Shown in pieces: positions 38,798-46,494 of a stretch of DNA of 46,494 nucleotides. The stretch's first letter is position 1; the number at the start of each line of letters is the position of its first letter. The stretch covers positions 1 to 46,494 of the forward strand of contig NZ_FXTC01000017.1 of assembly GCF_900182655.1 (NCBI RefSeq), read 5' to 3'. Below the pieces are notes generated by a model. That model was given only the letters and a program-made list of their open reading frames with translations. It was not told where the DNA came from and made no database searches. This DNA comes from Chryseobacterium rhizoplanae (lineage in GTDB: Bacteria; Bacteroidota; Bacteroidia; Flavobacteriales; Weeksellaceae). A program made the position numbers and the translations under genes.

Positions 38798-40426
38798 ATG
38801 AGTTCAGAAAACACTGCATCATTCCATCACATTTTTAAGAGTGAAAATGAAATTCCGGAAGAATATAAAGTTCCGGTCATCCACCAGAGAACTTATCTCC
38901 TGAACGGCGAACTGGTAGAGTGGGACGGAGATGTTACCGAAATCTATTCCCCGGTGTGCATTCCTACAGAAAACGGGTTAGAAAGAAAACTGTTGGGAAG
39001 TATCCCGAATATTGGCCCGAAGGAAGCTATGGAAGTCCTTGAAGCCTGTGTAAAAGCCTATGATAATGGTCTTGGAGAATGGCCTACCATGTCTGTGGAA
39101 GGGCGTATCAAATGCATGCAGAAATTCGTCTACCTGATGATCCAGCAAAGAGATCTGATCATTAAATTACTGATGTGGGAAATTGGAAAAACGCTTGCAG
39201 ACTCCACCAAAGAATTTGACCGTACTGTAGATTATATCAACCAGACCATTGATGCTTTGAAGGATCTGGACAGAGAATCTTCCCGCTTTCAACAGGCAGA
39301 AGGAACAATTGCACAGATCAGAAGGGCTCCGCTTGGAGTGGTGTTAAGTATGGGGCCATTCAACTATCCTCTGAATGAAATTTTTACCACATTGATTCCT
39401 GCCTTGATCATGGGAAATACCATTCTGTTTAAACTCCCGAAACATGGTGTACTGGCTCATTATCCTTTATTGAACGCCTTTAAAGAAGCATTCCCGAAAG
39501 GAACTGTGAATACATTATATGGGAAAGGATCAGAAATCATCACGCCAATCATGGAAAGCGGAAAAGTGAATGTTCTGGCCTTCATCGGTTCCAGTAAAGT
39601 AGCTAACGGCTTGAAAAAGTTACATCCGAAAGTGAATCGTTTAAGAGCTATTCTGAGTCTGGATGCTAAGAATGCAGCCATCGTGACTAAAAATGCGAAT
39701 CTTGATGTAGCCGTGAGCGAATGTATTTTAGGGGCACTTTCTTTCAACGGACAACGATGTACAGCACTGAAGCTTATATTTGTTCAGAAAGAGATTGCTT
39801 TAGAATTTACAGAAAAATTAAGTGCAGCGGTTTCTGCTCTGAAACCAGGATTACCGTGGGAGAAAGACGTAAAAGTAACACCGCTTCCGGAAGTGAATAA
39901 ACCTCCTTATTTGAAAGAATGCATTAATGATGCTTTACAGAAAGGAGCCGCTGTTTTGAATAAAGACGGAGGTTATACAGATGAATCTTTTGTTTTTCCG
40001 GCGGTAGTTTATCCGGTAAACAGTGATATGAAACTGTATCATGAAGAACAGTTTGGTCCGGTGATTCCTGTTGTTCCGTTTGAAGACATAGAAGAGCCTA
40101 TAGAGTATCAGGTGAATGCTTCGCATGGGATGCAGGTAAGTATTTTCAGTGAAGATCCTCAGGAAGTGGCAAAGCTGATTGATCCGTTTGTAAATCTTGT
40201 AAGCCGTGTCAATATCAACTGCCAGGCACAAAGAGGTCCGGATGTCTTCCCGTTTACCGGAAGAAAAGACAGTGCAGAAGGTACGCTTTCTGTATTTGAT
40301 GCACTCCGTTCATTCTCAATCCGGTCTCTGGTAGCGGCAAAACTTACAGATTCCAATAAAGAATTACTCAATACCATCGTCAGAGAACATGATTCCAATT
40401 TTTTAAGTACAGATTATATTTTCTGA
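38798..40426 (+). CDS. gapN: NADP-dependent glyceraldehyde-3-phosphate dehydrogenase-like aldehyde dehydrogenase
   Basis: The 542-residue protein is a GapN-type aldehyde dehydrogenase, which oxidises glyceraldehyde-3-phosphate to 3-phosphoglycerate with NADP+, without making ATP. Visible are MGPFNYPLNEIF (cofactor site), SFNGQRCTALK with the nucleophilic Cys, and EEQFGPVIPVVPF. In place of the usual ELGGK general-base motif it has LSLDAKN, so the conserved Glu is Ser. GapN-like proteins of Bacteroidota may share this; I could not check. The start at 38798 (MSSENTASFHHIFK) is chosen because the frame upstream lies in the palindromic element. The assignment to GapN rather than another ALDH is fairly confident. 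Confidence 0.82.
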   Translation: MSSENTASFHHIFKSENEIPEEYKVPVIHQRTYLLNGELVEWDGDVTEIYSPVCIPTENGLERKLLGSIPNIGPKEAMEVLEACVKAYDNGLGEWPTMSVEGRIKCMQKFVYLMIQQRDLIIKLLMWEIGKTLADSTKEFDRTVDYINQTIDALKDLDRESSRFQQAEGTIAQIRRAPLGVVLSMGPFNYPLNEIFTTLIPALIMGNTILFKLPKHGVLAHYPLLNAFKEAFPKGTVNTLYGKGSEIITPIMESGKVNVLAFIGSSKVANGLKKLHPKVNRLRAILSLDAKNAAIVTKNANLDVAVSECILGALSFNGQRCTALKLIFVQKEIALEFTEKLSAAVSALKPGLPWEKDVKVTPLPEVNKPPYLKECINDALQKGAAVLNKDGGYTDESFVFPAVVYPVNSDMKLYHEEQFGPVIPVVPFEDIEEPIEYQVNASHGMQVSIFSEDPQEVAKLIDPFVNLVSRVNINCQAQRGPDVFPFTGRKDSAEGTLSVFDALRSFSIRSLVAAKLTDSNKELLNTIVREHDSNFLSTDYIF

Positions 40427-40572
40427 TTCTGTTGTATTTAACATAATTAAAAATCCTCAATAAACTTCTTTGTTTGTTAAGGATTTTTTTAACTTAATGC
40501 CGGAAATTGGAGTTTTGTATTATAATAAGATGATGTTTCAATAAATATTATCTAAGGATCAGTATGTAAATC

Positions 40573-41082
40573 ATGTCTTCACCGGAAAAAGAATTTTTAG
40601 AGAAAATTGAAAAGCACAAAGGTGTTATTTTCAAGATTTCTAAAATGTACATGGATAATAAGGACGATCAGAATGACCTCTATCAGGAGATCATCTACCA
40701 GGCCTGGAAATCATACGGTGATTTTCAAAAGAGAAGTGATTTCTCTACATGGCTTTACAGAACTGCACTAAACACTGCAATTGTTTTCCTGCGAAGTGAA
40801 AAAAAACGTAGTTTTATACAGAACCAGAATGTAGACGGGCTGGGTGTCCGGCAGGAACCTTATAATGATACGGATGATGTGAATATGAAGTTGATGTATG
40901 AAGCAATTCATCAGCTGAGTCCTATTGATAAAGCACTTATATTTTTCTTTTTGGAGGGTTTTTCAGGAAAAGAAATTGCCGTTCAGCTGGGAATTACCGA
41001 AGTGAATACAAGAGTAAAGCTGAAAAGGGCAAAAGAAAAGCTGAAAGAGATCATTACCAAACAGGGAACAGGTTCTCATTAA
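40573..41082 (+). CDS. ECF-type RNA polymerase sigma factor (cassette 1)
   Basis: A 169-residue sigma-70 family protein. Region 2 is at about 13-80 (IFKISKMYMDNKDDQNDLYQEIIYQAWKSY, FSTWLYRTALNTAI) and region 4 at about 108-165 (IHQLSPIDKALIFFFLEGFSGKEIAVQLGITEVNTRVKLKRAKEKLK). It is missing regions 1 and 3, as in ECF sigmas. A five-helix membrane protein follows 11 bp later and is probably its partner, perhaps an anti-sigma. A second copy of the pair lies directly downstream (42021-43134). Confidence 0.93.
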   Translation: MSSPEKEFLEKIEKHKGVIFKISKMYMDNKDDQNDLYQEIIYQAWKSYGDFQKRSDFSTWLYRTALNTAIVFLRSEKKRSFIQNQNVDGLGVRQEPYNDTDDVNMKLMYEAIHQLSPIDKALIFFFLEGFSGKEIAVQLGITEVNTRVKLKRAKEKLKEIITKQGTGSH

Positions 41083-41093
41083 AAGATAAAACG

Positions 41094-41909
41094 ATGGAGC
41101 TAGAAAATTTTAAACAACTTTGGAATAAAGATACAGGACAGGAATCTCCTGAAATTTCTCTTGAAAAACAGAAGGAAATACATTCCCCGTTACAGATGCT
41201 GAAAGTAAATATGGAAACAGAGTTCTGGCTGATGATTGTAACGCTGCCTTTACTTTTAACCAATTTCCCGTTTGCTTCTGCTGATTCTAATATCAAGATC
41301 ATATCCGTATTTGTCACCATCCTGACCATTGTTATCATCGTCTATTTTTATTCCCGTTTTCTGAAACTGTATAAGCTGCTTCAAAAGAATAGTATCAATA
41401 CAAATTATGATTTGTTTAATCTTAAAACCCAGCTTCTCATATCGAAAGAAATTTATATTGCCTACTATGTGTCCTATATTCCTCTTGGATTTCTTCTCTC
41501 TCTGATCAGAATTAATTTTCATTTTGAAATGGAATATAATCTGGCAATCTTCGGGAGCAGTCTTCTGATCACTTTGCTCCTGATTGCTTTTATTATAAAA
41601 TACTGGATCTATTATATGTATGGAAGATATATTGATGATGTGGTGCGTTTGGTGGATGAACTTAACGAAATTGAAGTAAGTTCCAGACCGCAAAAGAAAA
41701 AAACATGGTTTGAGCGTTCTCAGAAATTTTTCATGAATAAAATGGGGATCAAAGGAAATATTCTGAATACCGTGATATGGTTTGTTTCCATGTATATTTT
41801 TATCATTTTATTTTTGACACTCGTTTTTTTGATTGTCATAATAGCCGGTGCCAAGCTGAACCTTCTTGATATAGGATCCCTGCAAAGAGCCTTAAATAAA
41901 TTGAATTAG
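41094..41909 (+). CDS. polytopic membrane partner of the sigma factor (cassette 1, extended form)
   Basis: The 271-residue protein begins MELENFKQLWNKDTGQESPEISLEKQKEI, then has five hydrophobic helices (about 44-61, 67-87, 120-138, 150-170, 226-252). It shares with the cassette-2 protein the start L+xxWNxD, the PEIS motif, PLxxxxxNMxxEFW before helix 1, and the YGRY motif after helix 4. The extra fifth helix and C-terminal tail are absent from that paralogue. It is not a canonical anti-sigma (no ZAS zinc motif). Its tight coupling to the sigma gene (11 bp) suggests it restrains or regulates the sigma factor from the membrane. Confidence 0.75.
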   Translation: MELENFKQLWNKDTGQESPEISLEKQKEIHSPLQMLKVNMETEFWLMIVTLPLLLTNFPFASADSNIKIISVFVTILTIVIIVYFYSRFLKLYKLLQKNSINTNYDLFNLKTQLLISKEIYIAYYVSYIPLGFLLSLIRINFHFEMEYNLAIFGSSLLITLLLIAFIIKYWIYYMYGRYIDDVVRLVDELNEIEVSSRPQKKKTWFERSQKFFMNKMGIKGNILNTVIWFVSMYIFIILFLTLVFLIVIIAGAKLNLLDIGSLQRALNKLN

Positions 41910-41927
41910 AATTTTAATATAAATAAG

Positions 41928-41957
41928 AACCTGATAGATAAGCTATCAGGTTTTTTA
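41928..41957 (+). terminator. intrinsic terminator of sigma cassette 1
   Basis: AACCTGATAG pairs perfectly with CTATCAGGTT around ATAAG and is followed by a T-run. It separates the two duplicated cassettes. Confidence 0.9.
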
Positions 41958-42020
41958 TTTCTTTTGTAAAAACTGTAACAATTTTTTTAAATGAAAACTA
42001 ACTCTATAGAGTAACAAATC

Positions 42021-42530
42021 ATGACCTCATTAGAACAAGAGTTTATAAGTCAAATTGAACAGCATAAAGGAATCCTATTTAAGATTTCTAAAATGTACAT
42101 GACTGAAAAGGATGACCGGGATGATCTTTTTCAGGAGATTACCTATCAGCTCTGGAAAGCATTTCCCGGTTTCAGAGGTGAAAGCGAATTTTCAACATGG
42201 CTGTACAGGATCGCTTTGAATACGGCCATTATTTTCCTTAAATCAGAAAAAAGAAAAAGCTTTATTACCAATGAAGATTTTTCCAATCATATCATTATAC
42301 AGGAAGACTATGATTATCGCAAAGAAGAGCGCCTGGCTGAAATGTATAAGGCCATTCATCAACTTAATCCTATTGATAAAGCCTTTATATTCTACTATCT
42401 GGAAGATTTTTCAGGAAAGCAGATTGCAGAGCAGATAGGGATTTCTGAAGGAAATGTAAGAGTGAAAATGAACCGCGCAAAAAACAAACTTAAAGATATC
42501 TTAAGCCAAATAAAAACCAACAAACATTAA
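42021..42530 (+). CDS. ECF-type RNA polymerase sigma factor (cassette 2)
   Basis: A 169-residue paralogue of the cassette-1 sigma, same length, with matching blocks (LFKISKMYMTEKDDRDDLFQEITYQLWKAF; IHQLNPIDKAFIFYYLEDFSGKQIAEQIGISEGNVRVKMNRAKNKLK). The membrane-protein partner begins 13 bp later. The two sigmas have diverged in the region-4 recognition helix (EVNTRVKLK versus EGNVRVKMN), so they may read different promoters. Confidence 0.93.
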   Translation: MTSLEQEFISQIEQHKGILFKISKMYMTEKDDRDDLFQEITYQLWKAFPGFRGESEFSTWLYRIALNTAIIFLKSEKRKSFITNEDFSNHIIIQEDYDYRKEERLAEMYKAIHQLNPIDKAFIFYYLEDFSGKQIAEQIGISEGNVRVKMNRAKNKLKDILSQIKTNKH

Positions 42531-42543
42531 AATCAGTAATCCA

Positions 42544-43134
42544 ATGAATATCGATGAATTGAAAAATACCTGGAATGAAGATATTATGGAGGAAACTCCT
42601 GAAATAAGTATAGAACAAAGAAATAAACTGAACCTTCCCCTTGAAAAAATACGTAAAAACATGCGTGTTGAATTCTGGTGGATGATAGGAATTTTTGTTT
42701 TTGCATTTTTGGTTTGCTCAGTCTGCAGACCTTTTAAACTGCAATTATATATAACGGTTTTAATTGCTTCCATGCTTATTGTAACCGTTTTCTTTTTCAG
42801 TAAGTTCTTTAAACTGTATAACGAAATCAGTAATCCTGCGCCCAAAACCTACGATTCTCTGAAAGATCTTGTGATGCAGCTGAATCTGAATAAACAATAT
42901 TATCTTTCATACTATATCAGTTTCGCCCCGTTTCTGGTATGTGAAATCCTTATTGTTCTGGAATTTATCCCGTGGCCAAAACCTTTGAGTGAACTGAAAA
43001 TTGCAGTGATCTTAATAGGTTCTGTAATCGGAGGATTGTTTTTACTCTATCTGGCCGGAAAATTCTGGTTTCACCGTTATTACGGAAGATATATGCAGCA
43101 TATTGAAAATCTTTTGGAAGAATTGAAAAGATAG
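42544..43134 (+). CDS. polytopic membrane partner of the sigma factor (cassette 2)
   Basis: A 196-residue protein with four hydrophobic helices (about 44-62, 67-86, 118-139, 152-171). It starts MNIDELKNTWNEDIMEETPEISIEQ and keeps PL, NMRVEFWWM and YYGRYMQHIENLLEEL. It is the shorter form of the cassette-1 partner, lacking the fifth helix. Small membrane partners of this kind are commonly left unnamed in Bacteroidota genomes; a role as anti-sigma is an inference from linkage. Confidence 0.75.
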   Translation: MNIDELKNTWNEDIMEETPEISIEQRNKLNLPLEKIRKNMRVEFWWMIGIFVFAFLVCSVCRPFKLQLYITVLIASMLIVTVFFFSKFFKLYNEISNPAPKTYDSLKDLVMQLNLNKQYYLSYYISFAPFLVCEILIVLEFIPWPKPLSELKIAVILIGSVIGGLFLLYLAGKFWFHRYYGRYMQHIENLLEELKR

Positions 43135-43140
43135 AAAAGA

Positions 43141-43169
43141 GTTTCGGCGGGCTGAAAGCCCGCCGAAAC
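43141..43169. terminator. bidirectional terminator, 13-bp perfect palindrome with GAA loop
   Basis: GTTTCGGCGGGCT and its exact reverse complement flank a GAA loop. It separates convergent sigma cassette 2 (+) and the S41 peptidase gene (-). Same style as the hairpin at 37877. Confidence 0.85.
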
Positions 43170-43176
43170 TTATAAA

Positions 43177-44715
43177 TTATTGCCCTTTATTATCTTTTTC
43201 CTTAGCAATTTCATTTTTTATCCAATCCAGCTGTGGATCTTTTTTATCAATAATATCCTGCATGCTTTCAGTAACCACTACATCGGGAACAACACCTTTT
43301 CGTGAGTCTGAGAATTTGATATTAGGCTGTACCAGAAGTAATCCTATTGGGAACCTTATTTTAGAATTAGGAAGTTTCTGATATGAATAGAACCCTGCAA
43401 CTGTTCCGTCATTGGCACCACCGGTTTCTTCACCTACAAGAGTTGCCCTTTTATCATTTTTAAGCTTGGCGGTAATAATAGAAGAGGCTGAGAAGCTTCC
43501 TCCGTTGATCAATACAAAAACTTTTCCGTGGAAAGCTTGCTTATTGGGTTTTGTAGGTTTATCAGCTTTCATTTTATAGAAAACTTTTCCGTCTTTTTTA
43601 TAGGTGCTGAAAGCCTGTGCGAAGAAATAGCTCGGATAAGCAATGCTTTTAAGAGCATATTCTAATGGATTGCTTTTTCTGAAGTAATTGGTGCGCAGTG
43701 GAGTATTTCTTGATGTTACCTGAGAAGGTTTGATCAGGGTAAAAGGAGCTTCCGCTAAATAGGAATACAGGTTATTGATCTCATAGAGAGAGCCTCCATA
43801 GTTATTTCGCACATCTATAATGAGGTAGGGAGCCTTGACATCATTGATCTTGGCAAAGGTATTTTTATAAAACTTATCAGAATAGTCTCTGGAGAAACTC
43901 TGTACTTTTATATAAGCGATAGTGCTGTCTTTATCCAGGAATTTAAAACTCCTGTTGTAAGAATTACTTGAAGCTACATAATCATTCAGTTTCTTTTCAA
44001 GCGTTTTTTTCTTCATTTCCTTATCCTTCTCAAGGTCAGAATCAGATTTTATTTCTCTGCTTAAAGTATACGTTCTTTTTTCTCCCTGATAAAGCGTTTC
44101 CAGAGTTGCTTTACTCCCAAATCCGTTCTCTGCAGTATAAAAATTAAAGAAAAGATCTTTTAAAAAATAAGGATGGAAAGTCGTATTGTCACCATCACTG
44201 CTGATCAGACTTCTGTACTTTTTTATATAATCCGAAACAGGAACATGGTTGATGGATAAAATTTCAGTTCCGGGTTGTATATGCTCAATGGAATCTCTGT
44301 TTTGAATAATATACATTCGATCGCCTGATATATAATATTCAAAACGGCTGAACATTCCTTTCTGGTGTTCCAGTCTTTTAAACTCCTTTTGGGTAAATTT
44401 CTTTCTGGGAATTCTCAATGAAAGATGTCCTTCACGGATTCCCGCAATGACAGGCTGAAGTTTAAAATAAAACTGAAGAGGAGTAAGAGATTCTGTGATT
44501 GTCTGCTTAAGACTGTCAAATTTATGATCCAATTCCTTCTTGGGAATATACCAGTATAATTGAGGATGCATTTGCTGTAATTTTGAATAAGCAAAGTCCA
44601 CATCCTCTTTGAGTTGCTCCGGTGGAATACATGAAGCCCGCTGTTCGTTGTGTTTTTTGATAGAAGCACAAGACGAAAGTATTGCGAGAAGAAATATTAC
44701 CGAATAATTTTTCAA
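43177..44715 (-). CDS. S41-family peptidase lipoprotein
   Basis: The 512-residue protein has a lipoprotein signal (MKNYSVIFLLAILSSCAS, Cys16). A degenerate PDZ-like region (about 130-165, IQPGTEILSINHVPVSDY) and a C-terminal S41 domain follow: YLIIDVRNNYGGSLYEI, then FVLINGGSFSASSIITAKLK with the likely catalytic serine (Ser409), GEETGGANDG, and GVVPDVVV. S41 enzymes are carboxy-terminal or tail-specific proteases acting on envelope or secreted proteins. No other protease genes are adjacent. A bidirectional hairpin ends it. Confidence 0.9.
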   Translation of the reverse strand: MKNYSVIFLLAILSSCASIKKHNEQRASCIPPEQLKEDVDFAYSKLQQMHPQLYWYIPKKELDHKFDSLKQTITESLTPLQFYFKLQPVIAGIREGHLSLRIPRKKFTQKEFKRLEHQKGMFSRFEYYISGDRMYIIQNRDSIEHIQPGTEILSINHVPVSDYIKKYRSLISSDGDNTTFHPYFLKDLFFNFYTAENGFGSKATLETLYQGEKRTYTLSREIKSDSDLEKDKEMKKKTLEKKLNDYVASSNSYNRSFKFLDKDSTIAYIKVQSFSRDYSDKFYKNTFAKINDVKAPYLIIDVRNNYGGSLYEINNLYSYLAEAPFTLIKPSQVTSRNTPLRTNYFRKSNPLEYALKSIAYPSYFFAQAFSTYKKDGKVFYKMKADKPTKPNKQAFHGKVFVLINGGSFSASSIITAKLKNDKRATLVGEETGGANDGTVAGFYSYQKLPNSKIRFPIGLLLVQPNIKFSDSRKGVVPDVVVTESMQDIIDKKDPQLDWIKNEIAKEKDNKGQ

Positions 44716-44863
44716 TAGATCTGAGTTTTTTAGGGTGCTAAAATAGAAAGTTTAAAATTAACCATACCTTAAATGAATAATAAATTTTCCAAAATACATG
44801 ATAAATTTAGTTAAAAAATGCATTGAAATTGAATAAGCTTTTTATTTAAAAGTAAAAAGTCAA

Positions 44864-44871
44864 TACATTTG
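44864..44871 (+). promoter_or_regulatory. candidate -7 element for the MBL hydrolase at 44889
   Basis: TACATTTG fits TAnnTTTG, 17 bp before the ATG. A T-rich stretch about 20 bp upstream may be the -33 region. Confidence 0.5.
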
Positions 44872-44888
44872 ATATTTATTTTCTACAG

Positions 44889-45986
44889 ATGATTTATTGG
44901 ATTATTACGACAGTAGCTGTTCTTACGGTTACCTTTTTTATAGTGATCAATATGAAGGCGTTTGGCGGGGCGCCAAAAGGAAAGAGGCTGAAACGGATCA
45001 GGCAGTCAAAACTCTATAAAAAAAGACAGTTTCAGAATACCAGCCATACACCATCTATTACAGAGGGCTACAAAATGTCGAAAGTGACTTTTGATTTCTT
45101 TTTTGGGAAAAAAGATCCACTCTTAAAACCCCTGAAAGAAATTCCATCCCTTCATACCGATTTAAAAAACATAGACAAAAATCAGGATGTATTTATCTGG
45201 CTGGGACATTCATCTTATTATCTGCAGACAGACGGTATTTCTTTCCTGATTGATCCTGTATTGAGTTTGTATGGTTCGCCGTTTAAATATTTTAACAAGG
45301 CATTCAAAGGATCAGATATCTTTAAACCTAAAGATATTCCCAATATTGATTATCTGGTAATCACCCACGATCATTTTGATCATCTGGATTACCCGACTGT
45401 AGAATCTATCAGAGACAGAATGGGAATGGCTATTTTGCCTTTGGGAGTGGGAGCGCATTTAGAGAGATGGGGATATGCTGAAAATTCGCTTATTGAAGAA
45501 GAATGGGGAACTGAAGTGAATCTGAAAAATGATATGAAAATTGTGTTCACCCCTGCCAGACATTTTTCCGGCAGAAGAATAAGGCAGAATGATACCCTAT
45601 GGAGCTCCTATGTTTTGATAACACCAACAAAGAAAATTTTCTTGGGAGGTGACAGTGGTTATGACAGCCATTTTAAAACAATCGGTGAGCAATACGGCCC
45701 TTTTGATTATGCTATTCTTGAAAACGGACAATATGGAGAAGCATGGAGATATATCCACACGTTGCCGGAAGATGTTATCCAGGCTGGTATTGATCTCAAA
45801 GCGGAGCGTATTATTCCTGTTCATGCAGCAAAATTTGCACTCGCTCTTCATCCATGGAATGAACCCTTACAAAAGATAACTGCCTTGGGAAAAGAAAAAA
45901 AACTGAATATCCTCACTCCGATGATCGGAGAGGTAGTAGATCTGAATCAGCATGAACAGCAATTTACAGCCTGGTGGGAAGATTGA
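44889..45986 (+). CDS. metallo-beta-lactamase-fold hydrolase (NAPE-PLD-like), membrane-anchored
   Basis: The 365-residue protein starts with one membrane helix (about 2-21, IYWIITTVAVLTVTFFIVI). It then has the MBL core: VFIWLGHSSYYLQTDGISFLIDPVL, metal motif THDHFDHLD (His160, His162, Asp164, His165), PARHFSGR, GGDSGYDSH and a further histidine in PVHAAKFAL. The GHSS/IDPV and ARHFSGR blocks are those of N-acylphosphatidylethanolamine phospholipase D-like proteins, suggesting a lipid or phosphodiester substrate; this is inference. Its stop codon abuts the stop of the convergent GNAT gene: the two stops form TGA|TCA with no base between. Confidence 0.87.
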   Translation: MIYWIITTVAVLTVTFFIVINMKAFGGAPKGKRLKRIRQSKLYKKRQFQNTSHTPSITEGYKMSKVTFDFFFGKKDPLLKPLKEIPSLHTDLKNIDKNQDVFIWLGHSSYYLQTDGISFLIDPVLSLYGSPFKYFNKAFKGSDIFKPKDIPNIDYLVITHDHFDHLDYPTVESIRDRMGMAILPLGVGAHLERWGYAENSLIEEEWGTEVNLKNDMKIVFTPARHFSGRRIRQNDTLWSSYVLITPTKKIFLGGDSGYDSHFKTIGEQYGPFDYAILENGQYGEAWRYIHTLPEDVIQAGIDLKAERIIPVHAAKFALALHPWNEPLQKITALGKEKKLNILTPMIGEVVDLNQHEQQFTAWWED

Positions 45987-46274
45987 TCAGGCATGCCAGA
46001 TGTCTTTATATCTTACAGGGTGGTTTTCAAACTGTTGACGTACAAAATCACATTCCGGGTCTACAAGCAAATCTTTTTCTTCTGCGTAGCGTACCAGCTC
46101 ATCCAGTAATAGTTTGGCATATCCTTTTCCTTCACGCTCTTCATCAAGTTTCGTATAATACACAATAAGCAGTCTTCCGTCAACCTCTATGGACATATAA
46201 CCAGCCTTTTTCCCATCAATAAGGAGCTGCAATTCATCCTGATATGGCGATACCTGAAACTTTATATTTTCCAT
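45987..46274 (-). CDS. small GNAT-type N-acetyltransferase (YidJ/GNAT-like)
   Basis: A 95-residue protein of the small one-domain GNAT type: LQLLIDGKKAGYMSIEVDGRLLIVYYTKLDEEREGKGYAKLLLDELVRYAEEKDLLVDPECDFVRQQFENHPVRYKDIW. The acetyl-CoA pocket motif is RxGxGxAxxL-like (REGKGYAKLL). Such proteins are widespread and functionally undefined. It is convergent with the MBL gene; the stop codons are adjacent. No promoter was found in the AT-rich gap to its right. Confidence 0.88.
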   Translation of the reverse strand: MENIKFQVSPYQDELQLLIDGKKAGYMSIEVDGRLLIVYYTKLDEEREGKGYAKLLLDELVRYAEEKDLLVDPECDFVRQQFENHPVRYKDIWHA

Positions 46275-46401
46275 GATAATGTAAGATTTGGTTGATAAAA
46301 AAATAATTTAGAAAACTTTCCGAAAAACATTCTCTTCACTAAAATTACGAAATTAAATAATATGAAATAATAGTTTTCGGGAATCTTAACGAAATTTATA
46401 A

Positions 46402-46494
46402 GATAAAAGATAAAAGATAAAAGATAAAAGATAAAAGATAAAAGATAAAAGATAAAAGATAAAAGATAAAAGATAAAAGATAAAAGATAAAAGA
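46402..46494. repeat. heptanucleotide tandem repeat (GATAAAA)n, running off the window
   Basis: About 13 perfect copies of a 7-bp unit GATAAAA, cut by the window end. It lies upstream of the leftward GNAT gene, outside any coding region. Copy number can change by slippage. Confidence 0.98.

Noticed and set aside
46402..46494. CRISPR or origin-type iterons
   Set aside because: Perfect head-to-tail 7-bp units without spacers; simple tandem repeat. No replication initiator gene nearby.

Overview
The window looks like a chromosomal segment of a Chryseobacterium-type flavobacterium (Bacteroidota, Weeksellaceae). This rests on low GC, the Bacteroidota promoter motif TAnnTTTG in front of several genes, almost no Shine-Dalgarno sequences, signal peptides ending in FAQ/FSQ, a long (about 660-residue) urocanate hydratase, a double-glycine bacteriocin-like peptide, and an extracellular class A beta-lactamase of the CIA/CGA/CME kind. 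The placement comes from reading proteins and motifs, not from a database search.

Layout. 1-1.2 kb: the 3' end of an Rhs toxin gene with an overlapping probable immunity gene. 1.4-3.3 kb: an accessory island with a bacteriocin-like peptide, five direct copies of a structured repeat of about 170-213 bp, and two small membrane ORFs between them. 3.4-12 kb: purine synthesis (purB, purL) mixed with a WG-repeat protein, a decayed YhcG-type nuclease gene, a barstar-like inhibitor, an SGNH hydrolase and a gamma-glutamylcyclotransferase. 12-20 kb: GyrI-like protein, diacylglycerol kinase, dnaN, an M23 peptidase, an AraC regulator next to a DUF417 (RclC-like) membrane protein, and pheT. 20-28 kb: META lipoprotein, 3-hydroxybutyryl-CoA dehydrogenase, class A beta-lactamase, a GH5+CBM6 glucanase, an IS110-family element with a candidate bridge RNA, and a Gfo/Idh/MocA oxidoreductase. 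28-36 kb: lipoprotein, pcm, a D-2-hydroxyacid dehydrogenase, a DUF559 nuclease flanked by inverted palindromic repeats, hutU with a Crp/Fnr-like regulator, and an MBL-fold protein. 36-46.5 kb: two paralogous Cys-cluster/plug-like membrane proteins, an exported thiol peroxidase, a GapN-like aldehyde dehydrogenase, two tandem sigma-factor/membrane-protein pairs, an S41 peptidase, a second MBL hydrolase and a small GNAT protein. The window ends inside a heptanucleotide tandem repeat.

Most genes are housekeeping or solitary metabolic genes in short transcription units separated by clear hairpin terminators. The less ordinary biology lies in (i) the IS110 element, whose upstream non-coding region folds into two loops carrying matches to its own ends; (ii) the DUF559 nuclease bracketed by palindromic repeats whose stems covary, with a third copy elsewhere; (iii) the 1.6-3.3 kb repeat and small-membrane-ORF array, also with a covarying hairpin; (iv) the duplicated sigma/membrane-partner cassette; and (v) the paired Cys-cluster/plug-like proteins. 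No rRNA, tRNA or CRISPR array was seen.
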